From assembly GCA_030608985.1 (NCBI GenBank), contig JAUWDC010000067.1:1-6618 (forward strand): a stretch of 6,618 nucleotides of DNA, in the 5' to 3' direction. The stretch is from Desulfobia sp. Its GTDB lineage: Bacteria; Desulfobacterota; Desulfobulbia; Desulfobulbales; SURF-16. Numbering within the stretch: the first letter of the stretch is position 1; every line of letters begins with the position of its first letter. Shown here one piece after another: positions 1-5,176 of this stretch. A model generated the notes under the pieces. That model saw nothing but the letters and a program-made list of their open reading frames with translations, made no database searches and was not told where the DNA came from. A program made the translations under genes and the position numbers.

Positions 1-51
1 GGGAATTTTGAAATGTAACAAAGTAGAATTAAAAGCTAATGTGAAAAACAT

Positions 52-2982
52 TCAAAAATGGAACAACTCGATATCTTTATTCAGCAATTTATCAGCCCTT
101 TTAACCTGAATCTTGAGTGAACTCCCGATTTCGTTGTAAAACAGTGCAAGTTTCAAGCTAGCAAGCGATTTGATTGGCTGCCCCGCAAACTGTTTAATAA
201 TATCTCCTTCCTGCAAACCTGCTTTCTTTGCGGGACTTTTATTAATAACACCAATGATCACCAGGCCTTGATCTTTTTCTTCAACCATTACACCTATTTT
301 AGGTGATTCCTTGCCCTTCAACTTTGTGGTCAGGAGTACGTAATCAGCAATCCCATCTTCAATTTCTTCATCCTGAACAACGACCGTAAACGGCTCGAGG
401 TTACGCCGATAAAGACGTTCAGGAATTCCATATTTATGCCTGACATGCCCATTGCCCGCTAAAATTACCATTTTGCTATCTGGATTGTTTGTAAGAAACT
501 GATGTGCGGATTCTGCCATGACTTCATCCCACAGAGTTTGTGCCTGTAAAAAATAATTAAATTCCTGTATCTCCTCGTGTTCCGCATGAAGAGTAAACAC
601 CTTATTTAAATCATCCCGGTATTGTTCATTTGAAAAATCCATCGAAGAGGGTAGCTGTTTCTTCCTTTCATCTGACAGACTGTAAATGCCTTCACGGGCA
701 ACTTTACTGTTAGTAACTCCTGAGATATTGAGGGCTACAAGCGGGATGTTTTGTTGTTTGAGATAATCAATGATCGGCTTATACAGATTGTAATCGTACC
801 TCCACCTTTTGAAATATTCAGACTTCAGTAAAAATTTATGCTCGTCAATCCGTCCAGATAGGAAATCATTCACTACTTTTTGAAAAGGTCTTTGGAACAT
901 CTCCATACCAACAGCCAGTTCATACCCGGCTTCATGCATCTTTTTAATAACCTGTAGCTGGTTAATATGGTGGGCGAACTGGTCGTGTTTTTCGCCCAGA
1001 TAAATTATTCGACTGGATAGGAGTTTTGGTATTATTTCGTCCAACGTTGACAGCTTGTCGGGCTTTAGAGCCCGGGTTGGCGGCCGGGACAAAACTAAGA
1101 TGCCGTTATTTGTTTTGGCAATCGCTTTAAGGTTGTTACTCCCGTCTTTAAATGCCAGTTCGGTATACTTGCCGTAATGCGGTATTTTTTGATGCACTGC
1201 TTTTGCTTCTGCTTTGTTTTTAACGTGTAACAGCGCGATGAGCTCTTCTGCATTGTATGGATTTTTGTACACTTTTAAGCGTACGCCATCTTTCGGGATG
1301 TGCTGTTTACCGAATAACATATCCACAAGGGCGTCTTCATGGCCTGCAATTAGAAATGAATTTTCTTTCATCTGGGCAAAAGTGATTTTGTCAGGGGTTA
1401 GATAGGTGATATTTTCAACCCCAAGCGCGTCAATGAGAGGTTGGTAAATAGCACGCCGGTCGGCTGCAACAATCACGATCAGCTTTTCTTTGCCCATGAC
1501 AGTTGCCAGAACAGGAGGAATTTCTTCAGGTGCTAATTGCCGCATAAGTGTGTAGTTTTCATCAATGACAACTTTATTGGGCAGTTCATCCAGTTTAAGA
1601 CTGATGTTTTGCTTGGAATGTTTCAGCTCAACAAAGCGCAGACTTTTGCCTTTGTCGAAGTATAAGGTGACAGGGATGCGCAGTTGATAAGCTTCATCCT
1701 GCTGTAATAGAGTGAAGTTCAGCTTGATTTGCCCTTGCTCTATTTTCAATTCTGCATTTTTCACACTAATTATTGGAATGTCTTTGCGGCTGAGCCATTG
1801 TTCGAAATATGCATGAAGTTTTTCTCCTGTCGCTTTTTCAAAAGAGCGTTGTATATCGTGCCAGGAGGCCGAACGAAAGCTATTCTTCTGGATAAACTCC
1901 CGCAGGGCAGTGAAGAATGCTTTATCACCTAAACGTTTTCGCAGCCCATGAAAAAGCATTGCTGCTTTACCATAGCCGATGGAGCTTTGTGCTTTATTGT
2001 GGCGGCTGTAAAAATCACTAACCGGCATGGCGTTGTCTCTATTTACATAAGCGTTGTAATCCACCATGATCTGCTTGCGATAGGCCGTGTCTTTGCCCTC
2101 TATGGCCGCATAGTAATGATCCGCCAGATAAGCTGTGATACCTTCTGCCCAGTTGCCATGCTCAAAATCAATATAAACAGAGTTGCCAAACCATTGGTGA
2201 AGAATTTCATGCCCCAGAGAGGTTTTGACGATAAACGGCAAATGTACAACCTGGCTACCCAGCAGAGTATAAGTAGGCATGGAATTTCCTGTAGGGAAAA
2301 TATTCTCGACAATGGCAAAACGCTTATAGGGATACGGTGTTAGCATAGTCTCGTACATTGCCAGATATTTTTTGGCATGGGAAATATAAGCACCTGCAAG
2401 TTTGGAATCTTCTTTGAAGAAATAAGCTTCAATGGCAATATTTCTATAGCGGCCTTTTTTCAAAACATACCGGGTTGAAGCTGCCAGATGTAAAATGTCC
2501 AGCGGATGGTTGAATTGAAAATTAAATGTTTTTGTTTTTCCATGTTTTTGGATTGTCATGGATTCTGCTTCTGAAGTGGCAATAAATTTTTTGGGCAAAG
2601 TTACTGAGAGCGCATACTCAACCAGATCATCCGGCCGGGGATACCAACCCCCAGTCAAAAACACATTCTCTTTGCTAATGAAGTTGGCCTTATTATCGGT
2701 GAACTGAGCTTCATAGCTGATAAGCGTTTCTTTGCTGCTTAGCACCGTAAGGCTGATGCTTTCATCGGCAGCAACAGCCTTGCCATCCACTTTCAGGTTG
2801 CGGAGATTGAGCACGGAAAGAGTAATTTTTTTGTCGGCATTCGCAATAAGGCGGGCAATGCCAGAGATTTTCTGTTCGGAGGTATTTATCTTAACATCAA
2901 GCGCATAATGCAGATCCGCGCTCCAGGTCGTTGCCGGCAGACAAACCAGCACCCCGATTAATAGTTTTTGTATTGGACCCAT
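52..2982 (-). CDS. Exported M1-like metallopeptidase / ChaN-like / PDZ fusion protein
   Basis: Predicted 976-residue exported protein of three modules (numbering from the ATG at 2982). Residues 1-22 form a Sec signal peptide (Lys6, hydrophobic core, cleavage likely after TWSA). About 23-480 is an M1 gluzincin fold: HEILH (258-262) followed by WAEG supplies the zinc ligands with Glu280, and Tyr337 in GYGKAAML matches the family's catalytic Tyr. Two oddities are visible: the spacing from HEXXH to the Glu is 17 rather than the usual 18 residues, and the GAMEN exopeptidase motif is replaced by GNSMP. About 650-885 resembles the ChaN/DUF399, Tiki-type superfamily (GEKHD 663-667, MEMFQRP, WDEVMA, GNGH 843-846). 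About 890-973 is a PDZ domain. Residues 485-640 link the modules and I do not recognise them. The substrate is unknown; peptide processing coupled to haem or metal handling at the envelope is inference. A GTG start at 2997 lacks an SD, so the ATG is preferred. Confidence 0.9.
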   Translation of the reverse strand: MGPIQKLLIGVLVCLPATTWSADLHYALDVKINTSEQKISGIARLIANADKKITLSVLNLRNLKVDGKAVAADESISLTVLSSKETLISYEAQFTDNKANFISKENVFLTGGWYPRPDDLVEYALSVTLPKKFIATSEAESMTIQKHGKTKTFNFQFNHPLDILHLAASTRYVLKKGRYRNIAIEAYFFKEDSKLAGAYISHAKKYLAMYETMLTPYPYKRFAIVENIFPTGNSMPTYTLLGSQVVHLPFIVKTSLGHEILHQWFGNSVYIDFEHGNWAEGITAYLADHYYAAIEGKDTAYRKQIMVDYNAYVNRDNAMPVSDFYSRHNKAQSSIGYGKAAMLFHGLRKRLGDKAFFTALREFIQKNSFRSASWHDIQRSFEKATGEKLHAYFEQWLSRKDIPIISVKNAELKIEQGQIKLNFTLLQQDEAYQLRIPVTLYFDKGKSLRFVELKHSKQNISLKLDELPNKVVIDENYTLMRQLAPEEIPPVLATVMGKEKLIVIVAADRRAIYQPLIDALGVENITYLTPDKITFAQMKENSFLIAGHEDALVDMLFGKQHIPKDGVRLKVYKNPYNAEELIALLHVKNKAEAKAVHQKIPHYGKYTELAFKDGSNNLKAIAKTNNGILVLSRPPTRALKPDKLSTLDEIIPKLLSSRIIYLGEKHDQFAHHINQLQVIKKMHEAGYELAVGMEMFQRPFQKVVNDFLSGRIDEHKFLLKSEYFKRWRYDYNLYKPIIDYLKQQNIPLVALNISGVTNSKVAREGIYSLSDERKKQLPSSMDFSNEQYRDDLNKVFTLHAEHEEIQEFNYFLQAQTLWDEVMAESAHQFLTNNPDSKMVILAGNGHVRHKYGIPERLYRRNLEPFTVVVQDEEIEDGIADYVLLTTKLKGKESPKIGVMVEEKDQGLVIIGVINKSPAKKAGLQEGDIIKQFAGQPIKSLASLKLALFYNEIGSSLKIQVKRADKLLNKDIELFHF

Positions 2983-2990
2983 ACAGCATT

Positions 2991-2995
2991 TCCTC
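2991..2995 (-). promoter_or_regulatory. Shine-Dalgarno deciding the ATG start of the peptidase gene
   Basis: Read on the minus strand, GAGGA lies 8 nt upstream of the ATG at 2982-2980. It overlaps the first codons of the possible GTG start at 2997, which has only ACAACCCTTGCT before it. This favours the ATG and leaves a conventional 22-residue signal peptide. Confidence 0.6.
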
Positions 2996-3063
2996 ACAGC
3001 AAGGGTTGTCGATAGCTCCGTTGGTATTCAATCTCCAATGCGGATAAAATGTGCACCTTGACC

Positions 3064-3116
3064 GGTCTGCTCCTGACCATTGATATAAATCTATATAAAT
3101 GAGTCGAGAGCAGACC
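3064..3116. repeat. REP-like palindromic element with 9-bp arms
   Basis: GGTCTGCTC (3064-3072) and GAGCAGACC (3108-3116) are perfect 9-bp inverted arms around a 35-bp AT-rich centre, which itself contains ATATA/TATAT symmetry. On the plus strand the right arm is followed by CTTTTCTTTTTT, so it could end rightward transcripts, although no plus-strand gene precedes it. It lies in the 5' region of the leftward peptidase gene. The shape resembles dispersed REP/BIME-type intergenic palindromes; only this one copy is in the window, so that identity is inferred. Confidence 0.5.
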
Positions 3117-3168
3117 CTTTTCTTTTTTATAAAAGCGCTGCCTATGTTCGAAACCGCACCGGCAGAAG

Positions 3169-3174
3169 ATTATA
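3169..3174 (-). promoter_or_regulatory. Candidate -10 box for the peptidase gene
   Basis: The minus strand reads TATAAT, a perfect -10 hexamer, about 190 nt upstream of the peptidase start. No good -35 is found at 16-18 bp (CAAAAC at 17 bp) and there is no extended -10 TG. If used, the leader would contain the REP-like hairpin at 3064-3116. Read-through from the hydrolase gene is the alternative source of transcript. Confidence 0.3.
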
Positions 3175-3215
3175 CCCTAAATATATTGCCCGTTTTGTTT
3201 ACGATCAATTAGGGT
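3174..3215. repeat. Inverted repeat at the end of the hydrolase gene
   Basis: ACCCTAA (3174-3180) and TTAGGGT (3209-3215) are perfect 7-bp inverted arms 28 bp apart, touching the hydrolase stop codon on one side and the TATAAT box on the other. There is no following T-run on the minus strand, so it is not a standard terminator. It could be a weak hairpin, an operator for the downstream gene, or chance. Confidence 0.25.
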
Positions 3216-3973
3216 TATAGGTTCTTGTTTAGAAAGGCAACAGTTCTTTTCCAGGCAAGATCGGCAGCCTCTTTGTTGTATCTGCTACCGCCTTCATTGG
3301 CAAACGCATGTCCGGCGTTCTCATAAATATATATTTCGTGATCTCCACTTAAAGTTTTCAACTTTGCCTGAAATTCATGAACAGTATCAACCTTGATACT
3401 GAGATCTTCTGCTCCGAAGTTTCCCAGAATTGTTGCCCTCATCTTACCGAGGTCATCTTTTGGATTGAAATGACCGTAATAAATTACAGAAGCCTTAGCG
3501 CCAAGATTGTTTTTTGCAATTTGATACGACCAGCCCCCACCAAAACACCATCCGATAGAAGCAACCCTTTTCGGATTCACGTTCGCATGATTCTTTACAT
3601 ATGATATGGCGCTTTTCAAATTCATGAATGCTTCTTCCATGTTTTTCCTGACACTGGTTGCCAGCTTTTTTGCTTGCTCTCGGGTAGTGGTTGCTTGTCC
3701 TTCGTAAAGATCAACTGCCAGCGCTACATATCCAAGCTTGGCAAATTTTCTTGCGTTTTCACGGATATTATCGTTCAGCCCCCACCATTCATGAATCAAA
3801 ATTATTCCTTTATGTTTTTGATTATCATCCGGTCTGGCAAAATATCCTTTTACGTCTTTTCCATTGTTGTGATAGACGACTTCTTCAGTTACTATTTTTA
3901 TGTCTGCTGCAATTGCATAACCGGTAAAAAAAATGAAAAAAACAAAAGCAAATATATAATGGTAAAATTTCAT
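3215..3973 (-). CDS. Secreted dienelactone hydrolase family protein
   Basis: Predicted 252-residue alpha/beta hydrolase, close to the usual dienelactone hydrolase length plus a signal peptide. Residues 1-23 form a Sec signal (Lys2, very hydrophobic Phe-rich core, cleavage near AIAA-D), so the enzyme should be periplasmic, whereas classical catabolic family members are cytoplasmic. The nucleophile is Cys143 in GWCFGGG, with Asp190 (GAED) and His222 (AGHAF) completing the Cys-Asp-His triad; HEWWG (61-65) is the conserved family segment containing the glutamate that interacts with the cysteine. Family members hydrolyse lactones or esters; the real substrate here cannot be read from sequence, and no aromatic degradation genes are nearby. 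A longer frame runs upstream to 4075, but AGGAGG just before the ATG at 3973, and the signal peptide that begins there, fix the start. The peptidase gene follows on the same strand after about 230 bp. Confidence 0.92.
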   Translation of the reverse strand: MKFYHYIFAFVFFIFFTGYAIAADIKIVTEEVVYHNNGKDVKGYFARPDDNQKHKGIILIHEWWGLNDNIRENARKFAKLGYVALAVDLYEGQATTTREQAKKLATSVRKNMEEAFMNLKSAISYVKNHANVNPKRVASIGWCFGGGWSYQIAKNNLGAKASVIYYGHFNPKDDLGKMRATILGNFGAEDLSIKVDTVHEFQAKLKTLSGDHEIYIYENAGHAFANEGGSRYNKEAADLAWKRTVAFLNKNL

Positions 3974-3985
3974 GGCTCCTCCTTT
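3974..3985 (-). promoter_or_regulatory. Strong Shine-Dalgarno of the hydrolase gene
   Basis: The minus strand reads AAAGGAGGAGCC directly before ATG, giving AGGAGG with a 4-nt spacer. This near-perfect anti-16S match selects the start at 3973 over the upstream in-frame start at 4075. Confidence 0.8.
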
Positions 3986-4014
3986 ATTATTTTTGAGATA
4001 GGTTCTATTAAGAT

Positions 4015-4043
4015 GGCTTTTTTCAGAAATATTTCTAAAAGCC
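4015..4043. repeat. Leader hairpin with nested palindrome
   Basis: GGCTTTT (4015-4021) pairs with AAAAGCC (4037-4043), and the loop holds the perfect 12-bp palindrome AGAAATATTTCT (4025-4036). It lies 42-70 nt upstream of the hydrolase ATG, inside its predicted 5' leader. It may shape the leader RNA or be a protein site; no function is shown. Confidence 0.35.
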
Positions 4044-4123
4044 GTTGTAAACAGCTCCTTCCAACATTTTAACAAAATTCATTTCAAAATCTTTAATTGA
4101 CCTTTAATTCCAAAATATATATT

Positions 4124-4152
4124 ACCATAATCATAGTGCCACAATGTGGCAA
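4124..4152 (-). promoter_or_regulatory. Candidate sigma-70 promoter of the hydrolase gene
   Basis: On the minus strand TTGCCA (4152-4147, 5 of 6 to consensus) is followed after exactly 17 bp by TATGGT (4129-4124, 4 of 6). Transcription would begin near 4117, giving a leader of roughly 145 nt. The palindrome at 4137-4151 overlaps the -35 and spacer, a placement expected of a repressor site. Confidence 0.45.
4137..4151. promoter_or_regulatory. Palindromic operator candidate, copy 1
   Basis: TGCCACAATGTGGCA is a perfect palindrome with 7-bp arms around one central base. It overlaps the predicted hydrolase promoter. A 13-of-15 copy lies at 4238-4252. I do not recognise the site as that of a known regulator family. 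Confidence 0.5.
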
Positions 4153-4237
4153 GCTAATATTGCTGTTAACTTTTATAAAAAAGCTGTTTAGCGCCTGTTT
4201 TTTCTTAACGCTCTCTAATACACACAAAACCAATAAA

Positions 4238-4252
4238 TGCCACGATGTGGTA
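4238..4252. promoter_or_regulatory. Palindromic operator candidate, copy 2
   Basis: TGCCACGATGTGGTA matches copy 1 at 13 of 15 positions and keeps most of the dyad. Its centre is 101 bp from that of copy 1, close to a whole number of helical turns, and it ends 8 bp before the rightward TTGACA at 4261. The position suits an activator or one half of a looping pair for the divergent transcripts. Confidence 0.45.
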
Positions 4253-4260
4253 TTTTTTAC

Positions 4261-4289
4261 TTGACATGGTTATTCATGGATGTTATTTA
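4261..4289 (+). promoter_or_regulatory. Candidate rightward promoter for a short RNA
   Basis: A perfect -35 TTGACA (4261-4266) is followed after 17 bp by TATTTA (4284-4289), a weak -10. The surrounding sequence is AT-rich. The poor -10 together with the palindrome just upstream would fit an activated promoter. Start of transcription would be near 4296. Confidence 0.35.
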
Positions 4290-4295
4290 TTAAAT

Positions 4296-4369
4296 ATAAA
4301 GCTATTATTGCTTTATTCTATCCTCCCTCTGGCAGGGCGGTTCCTTATTATAAGGAGCCGCCCTTTTTT
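4296..4369 (+). ncRNA. Candidate small RNA ending in an intrinsic terminator
   Basis: Between the candidate promoter at 4261 and the terminator at 4335-4369 lies a stretch of about 74 nt with no convincing ORF. It begins with a 7-bp hairpin, ATAAAGC (4296-4302) and GCTTTAT (4310-4316) around a 7-nt loop. A single-stranded C-rich segment, TCCTCCCTC (4321-4329), follows, then the terminator stem. The C-rich segment is an anti-Shine-Dalgarno: TCCTCC can pair with GGAGGA in the SD of the neighbouring hydrolase mRNA. The main support is that both upstream genes face the other way, so this terminator has no gene to end. The exact 5' end is a guess. A leader peptide or an attenuator are alternatives. 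Confidence 0.4.
4335..4369 (+). terminator. Strong rho-independent terminator
   Basis: A 13-bp stem, with GGGCGGTTCCTTA (4335-4347) pairing with TAAGGAGCCGCCC (4351-4363) through one G-U pair, closes a 3-nt loop and is followed by six T residues (4364-4369). The opposite strand has no T-run, so it acts rightward only. It also insulates the regulator operon from upstream rightward transcription. Confidence 0.88.
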
Positions 4370-4521
4370 ATTACCTGATACGTAACAGTTTGTTCAAGCA
4401 TAAGAAGATATTTGAAAGGACGAGTGAGGAATTTAAGAAGGCAAATGAAAAGTCCTGTTGCATAATAAAAGTGATAGAAGAGGAGCACTTCAAAAAAAAG
4501 ACAAAGTGGCCCCATATGGAC

Positions 4522-4550
4522 TTGACACATAGAAGGTTTGTTGTTATATG
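4522..4550 (+). promoter_or_regulatory. Promoter of the regulator-permease operon
   Basis: TTGACA (4522-4527) is followed after 17 bp by TATATG (4545-4550), predicting a start near 4557. It lies upstream of the SD at 4569 and of the mobile element. The 145 bp before it (4376-4521) is purine-rich with no supported gene. Confidence 0.65.
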
Positions 4551-4552
4551 AG

Positions 4553-4566
4553 TATATGATCATATA
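4553..4566. promoter_or_regulatory. Operator-like palindrome at the operon start site
   Basis: TATATGATCATATA is a perfect 14-bp palindrome covering the predicted transcription start, just after the -10 box. ArsR/SmtB repressors typically bind AT-rich dyads in this position and regulate their own operon, so this is the likely binding site of the repressor encoded at 4769-5134. Confidence 0.6.
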
Positions 4567-4568
4567 TT

Positions 4569-4578
4569 AAAGGAGGGG
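4569..4578 (+). promoter_or_regulatory. Shine-Dalgarno separated from its gene by an insertion
   Basis: AAAGGAGGGG is a strong SD. With the mobile element and one TCAGT copy removed, it would sit 11 nt (from its last G) before the GTG at 4769. Now the first start codon it meets is GTG at 4582, created at the insertion junction, which opens a 16-codon ORF out of frame with the regulator and ending in the element. Confidence 0.6.
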
Positions 4579-4762
4579 TCAGTGAGACCTTTGCAAAACG
4601 TTCAATTTTGTTCAAGGCCAAGAAAGGCGTAAATTTTAACCACCCCGTACGATCTTCCGGACCTACGGGGCAGGCACGAATACATTGAGTATTTTGAGGA
4701 TTAAAATTTGAGCCTGACGCCGGAATTGGGCAAAAGGGGGCGTTTTGCAAAGGTCTCTCAGT
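4579..4762. repeat. 5-bp target-site duplication TCAGT flanking the element
   Basis: TCAGT occurs at 4579-4583 and again at 4758-4762, immediately outside the two terminal inverted repeats. This is the signature of transposition with a 5-bp staggered cut and allows the pre-insertion sequence to be reconstructed by deleting 179 bp. Confidence 0.8.
4584..4757. mobile_element. 174-bp MITE-like non-autonomous element
   Basis: Perfect 17-bp terminal inverted repeats, GAGACCTTTGCAAAACG (4584-4600) and its complement (4741-4757), are flanked by the 5-bp duplication TCAGT. The symmetry continues imperfectly inward for about 56 bp per arm, including TTTTG and AAATTTTAA blocks at matching places (4631-4639 and 4701-4709). 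The centre holds a further inverted pair, CCCCGTA (4643-4649) and TACGGGG (4664-4670), so a transcript through it would fold into a long rod. It has no coding capacity and must depend on a transposase elsewhere; I cannot assign its parent IS family. The perfect ends and duplication point to a recent insertion. It sits between the SD and the start codon of the ArsR-type gene. Confidence 0.85.
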
Positions 4763-4768
4763 AAATTT

Positions 4769-5134
4769 GTGGAAAATAAGCATATTAAGGAAGATGCATG
4801 CGAAGTTAGGGTTGTGCACATGAGCCGGGTTAATCGTGCCCGGGACGAGGCCATCCCTGACCAAGAGATTGACCGCCTGTCCCAGACTTATAAAGTACTG
4901 GGAGATCCGACCCGTTTAAAGATCGTAATGGCCTTAGGAGGAGGTGAGATGTGCGTCTGTGATCTGGCTGCTTTCCTAGACCTGACTGAGTCTGCGGTGT
5001 CGCATCAGCTCAGGCGACTGAGGGACATGTCCTTGATAAAAAAACGCCGGGAAGGTCAGATACTTTTCTATTCCCTGGATGATGATCACGTGGCAGACCT
5101 TCTAAATATTGGACTGGAACATGTGCGTGAATAA
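4769..5134 (+). CDS. ArsR/SmtB family metal-sensing repressor (CadC-like)
   Basis: Predicted 121-residue winged-helix repressor, the normal family length. From the GTG at 4769: YKVLGDPTRLKIVMAL (41-56) opens the ArsR fold, EMCVCDLA (60-67) is the metal-box helix with Cys62 and Cys64 as in CadC ELCVCDL, and LTESAVSHQLRRL (72-84) is the recognition helix. The tail holds the SmtB-type alpha-5 zinc ligands Asp105, His107, His118 and Glu121 at canonical spacing. The N-terminus has Cys11 in DACEVRVVH, matching the first CadC N-terminal Cys; the second is Val15, with His17 a possible substitute. It should sense a soft or divalent metal (Cd, Pb, Zn or similar) or arsenite and repress its own operon. 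Start choice is complicated by the insertion upstream: GTG 4769 is the inferred ancestral start; TTG 4745 inside the element (AGGGGG just before it) and ATG 4820, which would lose Cys11, are alternatives. Confidence 0.9.
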   Translation: MENKHIKEDACEVRVVHMSRVNRARDEAIPDQEIDRLSQTYKVLGDPTRLKIVMALGGGEMCVCDLAAFLDLTESAVSHQLRRLRDMSLIKKRREGQILFYSLDDDHVADLLNIGLEHVRE

Positions 5135-5176
5135 TAGCCCGTGAGAAATCCGGACTAGAGATGAGATTGAGACAAA

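Noticed and set aside
1948..2343. Plus-strand frame of 131 codons opposite the peptidase gene
   Set aside because: It is antisense to the catalytic M1 region, whose minus-strand frame is strongly conserved in look; no SD or recognisable domain.
3974..4075. A 34-residue N-terminal extension of the hydrolase
   Set aside because: It would bury the signal peptide and ignore the near-perfect SD directly before the ATG at 3973.
4148..4163. A possible sigma-54 promoter, GG and GC around TGGCAAGCTAATATTGC
   Set aside because: GG and GC are 14 bp apart instead of 12.
4266..4385. A 40-codon ATG frame reading through the candidate small RNA and its terminator
   Set aside because: Its ATG lies inside the -35 region, there is no SD, and it crosses the terminator stem.
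4390..4551. A TTG-started 53-codon frame rich in Lys and Glu between the terminator and the operon promoter
   Set aside because: It has no SD, and its end overlaps the regulator promoter; purine-rich DNA gives such Lys/Glu frames by chance.
4685..4706. A promoter inside the mobile element (TTGAGT ... TAAAAT)
   Set aside because: The spacer is only 11 bp, too short for a sigma-70 promoter.
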